Shown here: positions 8,764-16,735 of the stretch, one piece after another
Layout: the number at the start of each line of letters is the position of its first letter
Position numbering within the stretch: position 1 is the stretch's first letter
NCBI GenBank assembly: GCA_000341795.1
Contig: AODO01000062.1
Span: forward strand, 62,001-126,000
Source: Rhodococcus triatomae BKS 15-14
GTDB taxonomy: Bacteria > Actinomycetota > Actinomycetes > Mycobacteriales > Mycobacteriaceae
Reading direction: 5' to 3'
DNA: 64,000 nt
Notes under the pieces: model-generated
Seen by the model: the letters and a program-made list of their open reading frames with translations, nothing else
Databases searched by the model: none
What the model was told of the DNA's origin: nothing
Made by a program: the position numbers and the translations under genes

Positions 8764-9420
8764 GTGAACTCGTACTGGGCCGACTGGTCGGCATACCTAC
8801 CGCTCGCGCTCGCGGCGCTGCTCGTACTGTGGCGGCCACTGTGGAACCTCACGCGCCACGCGGTGACGTTGGCGCACGAGGCCGGTCACGCCGTCGCCGC
8901 CGTCGCGACGGGACGACGGCTGACGGGCATCCGGCTGCACTCCGACACCTCCGGGCTGACGCTGTCGCGAGGCAGGCCACGCGGGCCGGGAATGGTGGTG
9001 ACGGCAGCCGCCGGCTACCTCGCGCCGTCGCTGCTCGGTGTGGCCGGCGCAGCGCTGATCGCCCTCGACCGCACGACCGCCCTGTTGTGGGGCGCGGTCG
9101 GCCTGATCGCGCTGATGGTGCCGTTCATCCGCAACGCCTTCGGACTGGTGGTACTCGTCGTGTCGGGGGCGGCGGTCGGTGTCGTCGCCTGGTACGGAAC
9201 CCCGACGGTGCAACTGCATTTCGGCTACACCGCGATCTGGTTGTTGCTCCTCGGCAACCTGCGCACGATCGTCGAGGCGACCCGGCATCCGACCCGGGGC
9301 TCCGATCTCGACCAGCTGCGCGGACTCACCCACCTGCCCCGACTGCTGTGGTCGGTGGTCTTCGTCGCGGTCGCGGTCGGGACGGGCGTCCTGGCCTGGC
9401 GGGCCCAGTACGCGGCCTGA
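8764..9420 (+). CDS. M50-like membrane metalloprotease, 218 aa
   Basis: Integral membrane protein with about six hydrophobic spans. The zinc motif HEAGH at about residues 38-42, directly before a hydrophobic segment, is characteristic of M50-type intramembrane or membrane-associated peptidases. GTG at 8764 is the best start: the upstream in-frame sequence is not membrane-protein-like, and a CACCAT hexamer sits 6 nt before it, consistent with a leaderless message. No PDZ domain is present, unlike RseP, so it resembles the compact M50B-like actinobacterial proteins. Substrate unknown. Confidence 0.75.
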   Translation: MNSYWADWSAYLPLALAALLVLWRPLWNLTRHAVTLAHEAGHAVAAVATGRRLTGIRLHSDTSGLTLSRGRPRGPGMVVTAAAGYLAPSLLGVAGAALIALDRTTALLWGAVGLIALMVPFIRNAFGLVVLVVSGAAVGVVAWYGTPTVQLHFGYTAIWLLLLGNLRTIVEATRHPTRGSDLDQLRGLTHLPRLLWSVVFVAVAVGTGVLAWRAQYAA

Positions 9421-9424
9421 CCGG

Positions 9425-9430
9425 TAGAAC
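9425..9430 (+). promoter_or_regulatory. Possible -10 for the LLM oxidoreductase gene
   Basis: TAGAAC lies exactly 6 nt before the ATG at 9437, and no Shine-Dalgarno sequence is present. The final base is C rather than T, so the match is imperfect. Confidence 0.3.
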
Positions 9431-9436
9431 GGACGG

Positions 9437-10468
9437 ATGAAGGTCTACACCGGGACGGACGCCGCGATCGACCTGTCGGCGATCGCGGACGTCGCGCGGC
9501 GCGTGGAGGCCGCCGGCTACGACGGACTGCACGTCTCGGAGACGGTGCACGATCCGTTCCTGCTGGCGTTGCTCGCCCTGCAGGCGACCGAGCGGATCGT
9601 GGTGCGGACGTCGGTGGCGCTGGCGTTCGTCCGCAGTCCGCTGCTCAGCGCGTACACCGCCTGGGACCTGTCGAAGCTGTCGGATGGGCGGTTCCACCTG
9701 GGCCTGGGCAGCCAGGTGCGGCAGAACGTCGAGGACCGGTACGCGATGCCGTGGGCCGCGCCGTCGAACCGGATGCGTGAGTACGTCGGTGTGGTGCGGG
9801 CGGCCTTCGACACGTTCCGCACCGGCGAGCTCGTCCCCTACGAGGGCGAGCACTACCGGTTCACGAGAATGCAGCCGTACTTCAATCCCGGTCCCGACAG
9901 CATCACTACGACGCCTCCGGTCTACCTCGGCGGCGTCGGATCACGGATGCTCCGGGTCGCGGGCGAGGTGGCCGACGGTCTCGTCACCCACCCGACGAAC
10001 TCGGACCCCGGGTACCTCGCCGACGAGTGCCTGCCCGCCCTGTCGGAAGGTGCTGCCGCGGCAAGCCGTTCGTTGCAGCGGTTCGAGCTCGTGGCGGGAC
10101 TGCAGGTGATCACCGGCCGCACCGACGCCGACGTCGCGGCCGAGCGCGAACGTCGGCGGCGCCTGTTCGCCTTCCTCCACTCGACCGCCGCATACCGGGG
10201 AGCGTTGGCGCGAAACGGTTTTCCCGACCTGCAACCCCGGCTCGCGGACCTGGTTCGGCGCGACGACTGGCACCGACTGTCGGAGGTCGTCACCGACGAC
10301 GTGCTGTCCGCGGTGGTGCCGACAGCCCGCTACGACGCTCTCGCCGCCGTCGTGCGCGAACGGATCGCACCGTTGCAGGGCGTCGACGTCGGCGTCACCC
10401 TCGCGCTGCCCGACGACCCGGCCGACGACGCCGCGATGGCCGAGGTTGTCGCCGAGCTCCGCCGCTGA
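9437..10468 (+). CDS. LLM-class (luciferase-like) F420-dependent oxidoreductase
   Basis: 343-residue TIM-barrel flavin/F420 oxidoreductase. Family signs include the N-terminal GYDGLHVSETVHDPF region, the KLSDGRFHLGLGSQ segment, and PVYLGGVGSRMLRVAGEVADGLVTHP, where LLM proteins bind the cofactor phosphate. It fits the actinobacterial 'probable F420-dependent oxidoreductase' group rather than FMN luciferase. Substrate unknown. The neighbours give no pathway: an M50-like peptidase gene lies upstream and a convergent secreted lipase follows. Confidence 0.85.
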   Translation: MKVYTGTDAAIDLSAIADVARRVEAAGYDGLHVSETVHDPFLLALLALQATERIVVRTSVALAFVRSPLLSAYTAWDLSKLSDGRFHLGLGSQVRQNVEDRYAMPWAAPSNRMREYVGVVRAAFDTFRTGELVPYEGEHYRFTRMQPYFNPGPDSITTTPPVYLGGVGSRMLRVAGEVADGLVTHPTNSDPGYLADECLPALSEGAAAASRSLQRFELVAGLQVITGRTDADVAAERERRRRLFAFLHSTAAYRGALARNGFPDLQPRLADLVRRDDWHRLSEVVTDDVLSAVVPTARYDALAAVVRERIAPLQGVDVGVTLALPDDPADDAAMAEVVAELRR

Positions 10469-10483
10469 CCGGCGCGGTCAGCG
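10463..10483. terminator. Bidirectional hairpin overlapping both stop codons
   Basis: CGCTGACC and GGTCAGCG form an 8-bp stem around GGCGC. It covers the TGA of the oxidoreductase gene and the stop of the convergent lipase gene, so it probably ends both transcripts. Confidence 0.5.
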
Positions 10484-11812
10484 ACCGACCTGCGGCGCGA
10501 GCGACGTGCCCGGCGCGATGTTCCCGCAGTTGGACGGCGCGGGCTGGCCGGCGAAGCGTCCGTTGATCCACTGCAGGGCGCCCGGCAGCCAGAGGATCGC
10601 ACCCGGGACGTGGCTGAGAGTGTCGTACTGGTCGTACTGCACGGTCACCCCGGCAGCGCAGTACATCGCCATGAGGGTGCGCACGTCTCCCGCGAGCATC
10701 ACACCGTCGCCCGCCCCGGCGCCCGGAGTTCCCTCGAGGATGCCGTTCGCTCCCTGAGCGACGAACAGCGGAATCGTCGGCACCGCAGCGGTTCCCATGT
10801 TGATCTTGTTGACGGCTTCGACGTACTCGGGCACGGAGTTCGGGTCGGCGTACTCCGGCTTCACGAGGTCCTGCCACGTCAGGCCCGGGTACTGCAGGAG
10901 CACGTTCCCGATGGATGCATCTTCGAGATGCGCCATCACGTCACGACCTCGTTCGTTCAGGTACGGGCCGAAATCGATTCCGTAGGAACGGCTCACGCCC
11001 AGGACGGCCATTCCTGCGACGCCCGCCCACATCGGACTGCCCCCGACATAGGGGAGGTTGTTCGCCGGATTGACCAGCAAGCCCCCCTGCGCCGCACCGA
11101 TCAGGTCGTCGTTGATCTCCGGTGCGTACTCGGGACCGAGAATGGCCGCCCAGTTCGTCGCGATCGCACCGCCGGAATAGCCCATCAGGGCAATGTCGGC
11201 GCCCGGCGTGATTCCGGTCGCGGGTACCGCACGTGCGGCGCGGAGCGAGTCGAGGGTCATCATCCCGTACTCGGGACCGGCGGCGAAGTTCGCGTCGGGA
11301 CCTTCGGTGTCCGGGAGGACGACCGTGTAGCCCTGCGCGAAGAGCGGCCCGAACAGCGCCAACTCGACCGAGGTGAAGGTGCCACCGATGTTGAGGTTCC
11401 GGCCGCTGGGCGTCCAGTCGAAGATCGGCGTGTTCCCCGCGACGGCGCGCGACGGGCTGTCGTCGGGATTGAGCGAGTCGTAGAACGACTGGTAGGAAAC
11501 CACCTTGCCCGGCTGTGCGTTCCCCGGCCGGAGTACCGACGTGACGTTCGCGGACGGATTGCCCTGGGCGTCGGTGGAGCGGTAGAGGATCTGCGTCGCC
11601 TCCACCGGAGTCGACAGGTTCACGAAATGGTAAGGGACAGTGCGGGTCTTCAGCACAGCGCCGGGATCGTACGACGCGAGCGGCGTCGCGCCGTCGTACC
11701 GGAAGAACGGGTCGCTCACCACCGGCGCCGCGGACGCCACCGGTGCCACCCCACCGGCCAGAACCAACGGCACGATCGCCGCGAGCACACGCGAAAGAAC
11801 CTTCGACACCAT
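10478..11812 (-). CDS. Secreted lipase (LIP family, PF03583-like)
   Basis: 444-residue exported alpha/beta hydrolase. A signal peptide (about 1-28) ends with a likely cleavage after ASA. The nucleophile elbow is GYSGGA near residue 210. Conserved secretory-lipase features are visible, including PVEATQILYRSTDAQGNP, the DTEGPDANFAAGPEYG segment and a C-terminal SHVPGA that probably carries the catalytic His. This matches the Candida LIP/actinobacterial secretory lipase family, which hydrolyses triacylglycerols or other esters outside the cell. The ATG at 11812 has AGGGGGC upstream. It is divergent from the Ltp-repeat gene across a 196-bp AT-rich gap that should hold both promoters. Confidence 0.88.
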   Translation of the reverse strand: MVSKVLSRVLAAIVPLVLAGGVAPVASAAPVVSDPFFRYDGATPLASYDPGAVLKTRTVPYHFVNLSTPVEATQILYRSTDAQGNPSANVTSVLRPGNAQPGKVVSYQSFYDSLNPDDSPSRAVAGNTPIFDWTPSGRNLNIGGTFTSVELALFGPLFAQGYTVVLPDTEGPDANFAAGPEYGMMTLDSLRAARAVPATGITPGADIALMGYSGGAIATNWAAILGPEYAPEINDDLIGAAQGGLLVNPANNLPYVGGSPMWAGVAGMAVLGVSRSYGIDFGPYLNERGRDVMAHLEDASIGNVLLQYPGLTWQDLVKPEYADPNSVPEYVEAVNKINMGTAAVPTIPLFVAQGANGILEGTPGAGAGDGVMLAGDVRTLMAMYCAAGVTVQYDQYDTLSHVPGAILWLPGALQWINGRFAGQPAPSNCGNIAPGTSLAPQVGR

Positions 11813-12008
11813 CGCCCCCTGTTACTCAGCCCACCAAACTGTATCTTTTGTGAGCTGGACCATACATTACTGCCGAGTAGAGACACCAGGGGTTGCCGAT
11901 CCGATCCGGCCACCCGGACGACTTTGTCGGTGGGCTCTGTCATCCTGTGCGGCTCTCGCAAATGCGGGACGCGTCGGCTACGACGCACCATCTCCACAGG
12001 AGCACGAC

Positions 12009-12656
12009 ATGACCGAGCCCTACCCCACCCTGCAGCCCGGCCACCAGCCTGTCGCGACCGCACCGAAGAAGCGGAAGAAGTGGCCGTGGGTGGTCGGCGC
12101 GATCGTTCTGATTCTCGGCGTCGCCGGCGCCTTCGGCGAAACAGACACGGAGAAGACCGGCGCAGCGACCGCTGCATCGCCGAGCAGCCAGACCACGACG
12201 GTGGCCTCGTCGACCGAGTCGAAGCCCGACGCCACCGCCCCTGTCGCGTCTGCGGTACCTGCGGAGCCCGCGGCGAACAGCGCCCCGGCGGCGGTCATCG
12301 TTCCGCCTGTGACCACGGTGGCGCCCGCGCCTGCACCTGTGGTCGCGCCTGCCCCGGCGAAGCCGCAGATCAGCTCCAGTCAGCGGAACGCCGTCCGGTC
12401 CGCGCAGGACTACCTCGATTACGCCGCGTTCTCCCGCAGCGGACTGATCGACCAGCTCGAGTTCGAGGGCTTCTCCACCGAGGACGCGACCTACGCGGTG
12501 GACAGTGTGAACGCGGACTGGAACGAGCAGGCAGCACGGAGCGCCGAGCAGTACCTCGACTACACGTCGTTCTCGAAGTCCGGACTGATCGATCAGCTGG
12601 TGTTCGAGGGCTACACGTACGCGCAGGCCGAATACGGGGCCGACGCAGCCTACTGA
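12009..12656 (+). CDS. Ltp-repeat surface protein (host cell surface-exposed lipoprotein family)
   Basis: 215-residue membrane-anchored protein. A short basic N-terminus (KKRKK, about 18-22) precedes one membrane span (about 23-40), then a Thr/Ser/Ala/Pro-rich extracellular stalk (about 45-118). Two tandem Ltp repeats of about 47 residues follow, each with the pattern A.RSA..YLDY..FS.SGLIDQL.FEG. This is the domain found in streptococcal phage Ltp, which blocks DNA injection of superinfecting phage, and in many actinobacterial proteins of unknown role. No lipobox Cys is present despite the family name. The ATG at 12009 has AGGAG upstream, and a perfect 14-bp terminator follows. Confidence 0.85.
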   Translation: MTEPYPTLQPGHQPVATAPKKRKKWPWVVGAIVLILGVAGAFGETDTEKTGAATAASPSSQTTTVASSTESKPDATAPVASAVPAEPAANSAPAAVIVPPVTTVAPAPAPVVAPAPAKPQISSSQRNAVRSAQDYLDYAAFSRSGLIDQLEFEGFSTEDATYAVDSVNADWNEQAARSAEQYLDYTSFSKSGLIDQLVFEGYTYAQAEYGADAAY

Positions 12657-12680
12657 CAGCCGCCGGGGAGGGCCCGTTCC

Positions 12681-12716
12681 GGTGAGGCCGTCACCGAGGG
12701 GTGTGACGGCCTCACC
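12681..12716. terminator. Hairpin terminator after Ltp-repeat gene
   Basis: Perfect 14-bp stem (GGTGAGGCCGTCAC / GTGACGGCCTCACC) with an 8-nt loop. There is no T-run. It lies between convergent genes and can act on both. Confidence 0.65.
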
Positions 12717-12735
12717 GTCAGGACGTGCGAGAGGC

Positions 12736-14265
12736 TCATGGTGCGTTGTCGTCTCCCGCGGTGCGCCCGGCCGCCGTGCGGATCGGTTGCTCCGCTCGGT
12801 TTCGCGGTCTGCGTGTGTCGGTACTGCAGACGGTCCGATGGCGTGCAAGTTCCCCGGCGACAACGTGGTCCAGGTGGTGGCGGTGGTTCACGCGCGGCTT
12901 CTGGTCCGGATCGATGTGTGGCGGCGCAATCCACTCGGTCCGGCCCGGGTGCGCCGACTCGGGCGGCGCAACACGGGTTTTCCAACCGCCTGGACCGTCG
13001 TGGACGAGGGCGTGGCAGCTGTCGCAGGCGAGGTCCTCGTTGGCGATGTCGGTGGCGCCGCCGTCCTGCCATTCGGTGATGTGGTGGACGGCGGCGAGGG
13101 CGGCCGGGGCATCGCAGCCGGGTCGGGTGCAGCCGCGAGAGGCGGCGATGAGCGCGAGCCGCTGATCGGCGGAGGCCAGGCGGCGACTACGCCCGAGGTG
13201 CAGTGGTCGGCCGTTGTGGTCGAACAGTGCCAGTACGGGGTGTGCACCCTGCGCCATCCGCAGCGCATCGCTGATGGGAACGATGCCGCCGGTCGCCGTG
13301 GTCGCCACGCCGGCCGCCTTTTCGACCTGCCCGATCGTCATGGTGACGATCGCGGTCACCGGAAGACCTCGATGACTACCGAGGACTCCCGACGAGAGCA
13401 TCTGCTGCAGAGCAAATTTCAATCCGTCGTGGTTGCGTTGAACTGCGGTGCGCGTGTCGCGGGCAGCGGCCTTCGCCAACGCCGTGCGATCCAGGTCAGG
13501 CGAAACGATTTCGCCTGACGGAGATTCCGGATCGTCGGGATTGTTCATGCCCGGCCGGGCGAGCTTGGCCAGGACCGGCTCGAGCAGGGCCCGCGTCTCC
13601 GGATCCAGTAGGCCGGACACCGGAGTCATGAAGTCGGCACCCTGCTTGCCCAGCCTGAGCCCGCGGCGGCGCTTGCGCTCGCGCTCATCGGGGACACTGC
13701 CGTCCGGGTTGAGGTGGGCGAGCAGATGCACACCGATCTTCGCCACGTCCTCGGGAGTGGTGGATCGCGCGGCGTCGGAGAGGATTCGCTCGGCGACGGC
13801 GATCTCGTCGGCGTTCGTCCCGTGCGGGATTTGCCGCATTGTGCGGGCGATCGAGGCGACATGGTCGGATCCGATGGCGCCGTCCCGGACGGCCACAGCG
13901 GCGACGGGCAGCGTGGCCTCCATCGCCTCGCCGCCGACCGTGTGCCAGATTCCGGTCTTGGTGGCACCCTTCACGCGCTTCGCGGCGTCGGCCGCGGAGA
14001 TGCGGAGGATCGAGACGAGGAAGTCGTTGACGGACCGGCAGGCCAGATTGCCGGGGATCGAACGCTCCACCGACTCGACGACGAGGCGGTGCCCGACCGC
14101 GGACGCCTTGCGCAGCGAGATCTCCATCCGCTGCAGTGCTTCGACGATCTCCGCCTCGGACAGACTCGTCAACGGCTCAGTGAGGAGACCGTCGACGGCG
14201 GCATCGAGGGCGGCCAGGTGCCGTTCCACCAGTCCGACCTCACCAACGCCACTGTTCGAAAACAT
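12736..14265 (-). CDS. DUF222/HNH endonuclease-domain protein (13E12 repeat type)
   Basis: 509-residue protein with the DUF222 region over the first 330 or so residues and an HNH nuclease domain near 390-450. The HNH part carries GCTRPGCDAP, AVHHITEWQDGG and the CDSC pair, the Cys residues presumably holding a structural zinc. The architecture is that of the mycobacterial REP13E12 proteins. ATG at 14265 is chosen because a near-consensus LexA box overlaps it exactly, as in mycobacterial 13E12 genes; an upstream frame up to 14397 is open but has no such support. The protein is therefore expected to be made after DNA damage. Cellular role unknown. The long C-terminal tail is Arg-rich. Confidence 0.88.
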   Translation of the reverse strand: MFSNSGVGEVGLVERHLAALDAAVDGLLTEPLTSLSEAEIVEALQRMEISLRKASAVGHRLVVESVERSIPGNLACRSVNDFLVSILRISAADAAKRVKGATKTGIWHTVGGEAMEATLPVAAVAVRDGAIGSDHVASIARTMRQIPHGTNADEIAVAERILSDAARSTTPEDVAKIGVHLLAHLNPDGSVPDERERKRRRGLRLGKQGADFMTPVSGLLDPETRALLEPVLAKLARPGMNNPDDPESPSGEIVSPDLDRTALAKAAARDTRTAVQRNHDGLKFALQQMLSSGVLGSHRGLPVTAIVTMTIGQVEKAAGVATTATGGIVPISDALRMAQGAHPVLALFDHNGRPLHLGRSRRLASADQRLALIAASRGCTRPGCDAPAALAAVHHITEWQDGGATDIANEDLACDSCHALVHDGPGGWKTRVAPPESAHPGRTEWIAPPHIDPDQKPRVNHRHHLDHVVAGELARHRTVCSTDTRRPRNRAEQPIRTAAGRTAGDDNAP

Positions 14266-14271
14266 GTTCGA
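14256..14271 (-). promoter_or_regulatory. LexA (SOS) box overlapping the HNH gene start
   Basis: On the minus strand the site reads TCGAACATGTTTTCGA. The actinobacterial consensus is TCGAAC-N4-GTTCGA, so there is one mismatch. The start codon ATG (14265-14263) lies inside the spacer. Confidence 0.7.
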
Positions 14272-14413
14272 ATCGTACGACGAACCTCCGACAGCATTGG
14301 ATGTTCGAGCAGCCCGGGCGTATCTGCCCGTGGGCGCTCCACTCGACGCGCGAACCGACGCCGGTGGGGAAATCGATTCCTCCACACCACGGGTCACGGA
14401 GGGGATCCCCTCG

Positions 14414-15076
14414 TCACCCAGCGCCGTTCGGCGTGTACTTCTTCCCCTGCATCCACGCGAGCACGTCGAGGATGCGCAGCGCGGGCACGGACTCGGCGAG
14501 GCCGGCCTTCGCGCGCAGCCCGGCGAGGCGGCGGTGCAGCTCGCCGTCGTTCTCGCGCAGCGCGACGCGGATCGGTTCGGTGTGCGAGGTGGTGGTGCCC
14601 ATCTGGAGGCCGATCACGCGGTCGTAGATCGGGAACAGGCGGGGGCGTTTGCGCGCGACGAGTTTGGTGGCGGTGGTGCGGCCGATGCCGTGGATCTCGG
14701 TGAGCGCGGCTTCGAGCCGCGACACCGGCGACTCCTCGGTGAGGGGGTCGCTCTCGCCGGCGAGGTCGCGATCCTCTCCCACCTCCCGCAGGAGTGAACT
14801 CAGCTCGGCGCGCCTGTCCCCCAACAGGATCAGCGCACCTTGTGCGGGAATCTTCACCGACAGCAGGGTCACGGCGACGAGGTCGTCGGCCGTGACGACG
14901 TCGCGGTCCGCCTCACGGCGCCCGCTGGGATCGAAGGTGTCCCACAGCGCGCCGGTCCGCAGGTAACCGGTCTTGACGAGTCTGCGGGTGAAGTACTCGT
15001 GCAGCACGTCGACGGCCGCGGCGTCGTCCTCGCCGCGCAGGACCTTCGGCAGCCGCACCGTGACAGCGTCATTCAT
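14414..15076 (-). CDS. DUF6308-type protein, 220 aa
   Basis: Cytoplasmic protein of unknown function, resembling what I know as DUF6308. A helix-hairpin-helix-like element (EIHGIGRTTATKLVARKRP, about 135-155) suggests nucleic-acid contact; this is inferred from the GIG-containing hairpin. The C-terminal third (IYDRVIGLQMG ... ILDVLAWMQGKKY) is predicted helical. The start ATG lies within the end of the upstream gene (8-bp overlap, ATGAATGA), so the two are translationally coupled. A possible three-gene unit with PP2C is discussed in the findings. Confidence 0.65.
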   Translation of the reverse strand: MNDAVTVRLPKVLRGEDDAAAVDVLHEYFTRRLVKTGYLRTGALWDTFDPSGRREADRDVVTADDLVAVTLLSVKIPAQGALILLGDRRAELSSLLREVGEDRDLAGESDPLTEESPVSRLEAALTEIHGIGRTTATKLVARKRPRLFPIYDRVIGLQMGTTTSHTEPIRVALRENDGELHRRLAGLRAKAGLAESVPALRILDVLAWMQGKKYTPNGAG

Positions 15077-15641
15077 CGTCGGATGCCCGGCTGAGGACGT
15101 GCGCCGCGAAGGCGCGGTTGTGCTGCTGCGCGAACGGTCCGCGGCCGTGCGGCGCGAGAGCGTCGGCGAGCGCCCGGATGGCCTCCGACAGCGGCAGGTC
15201 GAAGAACTGGTCGTCGGCGCCGGCGTCGGAGACGAACCAGTCGACGAGAACGTCGTCGCCGCCGATCGTCGCGGGAGTGAAGCGCAGCAACGGGAATCGT
15301 GCGGACAGCCCACCGGGAGCGATTCCGGTCCTGTCGGTCAGCACCGCCGCGGACAGCGTGAGGACGACGCGGTAGTCGACGATCTCGCCGTCCTCGAGGA
15401 ACCGCTCGACGTACAGCACCTCGGTCGGGCCGACGGCGAGGGTGAACATGCGATGCCGGTCGGCGGTGTGGTTCGTCGACGGCAGGGCGCTGAGCGTCCA
15501 CCGGTCCACCTCGCCTCCGGCGGGGTCGTCGAACGCGTCGTTCAGGCAGTCGACGATGAGGTCGGTCGCGACGTCGAAGAACGGGTCGCGCTGCAGCTCT
15601 CCGAAACTGGTGTCGCTCGCGGCCGGGTCGATGGTGGTCAT
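15069..15641 (-). CDS. Conserved hypothetical protein, 190 aa
   Basis: Not recognised. Soluble acidic protein without signal peptide. It contains a hydrophobic beta-rich middle (about 60-130, with TLAVGPTEVLYVERFLEDGEIVDYRVVLTL) and a helical C-terminus. ATG at 15641 is chosen for the AGGAG about 7 nt upstream. The open frame extends further upstream, but that part is Ser/Arg-rich shadow sequence inside the PP2C gene. It overlaps the DUF6308 gene by 8 bp, so the two proteins are probably made in a fixed ratio and may interact. Confidence 0.65.
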   Translation of the reverse strand: MTTIDPAASDTSFGELQRDPFFDVATDLIVDCLNDAFDDPAGGEVDRWTLSALPSTNHTADRHRMFTLAVGPTEVLYVERFLEDGEIVDYRVVLTLSAAVLTDRTGIAPGGLSARFPLLRFTPATIGGDDVLVDWFVSDAGADDQFFDLPLSEAIRALADALAPHGRGPFAQQHNRAFAAHVLSRASDDE

Positions 15642-15705
15642 GTGGCTCTCCTGTTCCGGATTGCGGCTGTGCACTCTGGGTGAGCCACGATGAGCACCGT
15701 ACTCG

Positions 15706-16533
15706 TCAGCGCGGCGTCCACACTCCGACGACGGTGCGATCGTCGACCTGCCGGTCGGCGTCGAATGCGATCCGGTCGGCGAGATCGCTGATGCGTGGCG
15801 GGTTGCTCCACCCGGACGCGAACGACGCGGCGACACCGCTGGCACCGTCGTCGAATGCGTCGGCCACGCCGTCACTGCACACCAGCAGCAGTTCCTCGTG
15901 GCCGATCTCGAAGCTGGCGCCGGTGACCGTCACGTCGTCGGGAAGCGGCAGCACCAGCGCGCGGGACGTGGCGATCTCCCGCCGACTGAGCCGACCACCC
16001 GACATGAGCAGCCACGGCTCGAAGCGGAGCGCCCCGCCGCGGGTGCGGCGCCACCAGGCACTGCTGTCGCCGACGGTCGCGGTGTGCGCGAGCCAGGGGC
16101 CGCGGCCCAGGTCGGTGGGTTCGACGACGAGCGCGGTCACGGTCGTGGCCATGACGGAGTACACGGCGTCGAGGCTCGGAGCCCGGTCGCCGAGCAGGTC
16201 CCCGGCGGCCCGGGTGACGGCGAGCGAGGCGACCTTCAGGTGCGCGGTCCAGTCGCCGGACACTTCCAGTTCGGCGGTGATCAGGTGTTCGGCGAGCGCG
16301 GCGCTGGCCGCGGCTGCCGCGAGATGGGAGTGTTCGGCGGTGCCGACTCCGTCGCAGACCACGACGGCGATCCGTCCGCCGCCGTGCCGGACGGCGTAGG
16401 CGTCCTGCCTGCGGGACTTCTGCCGGGTGTCGCCCTGGCGGGATGCGGCGCGCACGGTCCAGCCGTTGGTGTCGACGGCGTCGTGGACGCTGTGCGGGAC
16501 GACGCCGCCGCGTATCGAGTTACTCGTCACCAT
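15706..16533 (-). CDS. PP2C-type protein phosphatase, 275 aa
   Basis: Metal-dependent Ser/Thr phosphatase of the PP2C fold (PP2C_2-like). Metal-binding motifs are visible: CDGVGTA near residue 60, LLVCSDGVAD near 210 and DDRTVVGVW at the C-terminus. The first metal-coordinating stretch (RRQDAYAV, near 42) is also present. No membrane segment or sensor domain is seen, so it acts in the cytoplasm. The ATG at 16533 has GAGGG upstream. It precedes the unknown 190-aa gene by 64 bp in the same direction. No kinase gene is nearby. Confidence 0.85.
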   Translation of the reverse strand: MVTSNSIRGGVVPHSVHDAVDTNGWTVRAASRQGDTRQKSRRQDAYAVRHGGGRIAVVVCDGVGTAEHSHLAAAAASAALAEHLITAELEVSGDWTAHLKVASLAVTRAAGDLLGDRAPSLDAVYSVMATTVTALVVEPTDLGRGPWLAHTATVGDSSAWWRRTRGGALRFEPWLLMSGGRLSRREIATSRALVLPLPDDVTVTGASFEIGHEELLLVCSDGVADAFDDGASGVAASFASGWSNPPRISDLADRIAFDADRQVDDRTVVGVWTPR

Positions 16534-16699
16534 GTGCCCTCGATCGGTCTGCGGAGGCGGACACCGCACTCCGACCCGTGCGTCCCCGACTCCCTTCGGT
16601 CCGCGTCGTATTGTCGTCGCCTCGCGGCTCGATCCGGCGACTCCGCGGGCACCCGGCGTGTCCCGGGCCTGCGCGACGACAACGCCACAAGGACCCCAA

Positions 16700-16729
16700 T
16701 TGAATTGTTCGGGTACCCGAACTTAGAAT
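16700..16729 (+). promoter_or_regulatory. Promoter of the metal ABC importer operon (leaderless)
   Basis: -35-like TTGAAT (16700-16705), an 18-nt spacer and -10 TAGAAT (16724-16729). The ATG at 16736 follows after exactly 6 nt, so transcription should begin at the start codon. Confidence 0.6.
16707..16722. promoter_or_regulatory. Perfect 16-bp palindrome, probable metal-responsive operator
   Basis: GTTCGGGTACCCGAAC fills the spacer between the -35 and -10 elements of the metal importer promoter. Its position would block RNA polymerase when bound. A DtxR/MntR- or Fur/Zur-family repressor is the natural candidate; I cannot assign which. Confidence 0.6.
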
Positions 16730-16735
16730 CTCGCC

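Noticed and set aside
10610-12685. A 691-codon plus-strand frame antisense to the lipase gene
   Set aside because: Low-complexity, Arg-rich product without motifs; the lipase on the other strand has a signal peptide and catalytic residues.
13714-14797. Long plus-strand frames opposite the HNH gene
   Set aside because: The minus-strand gene has DUF222 and HNH motifs and an SOS box; the opposite frames show no domain.
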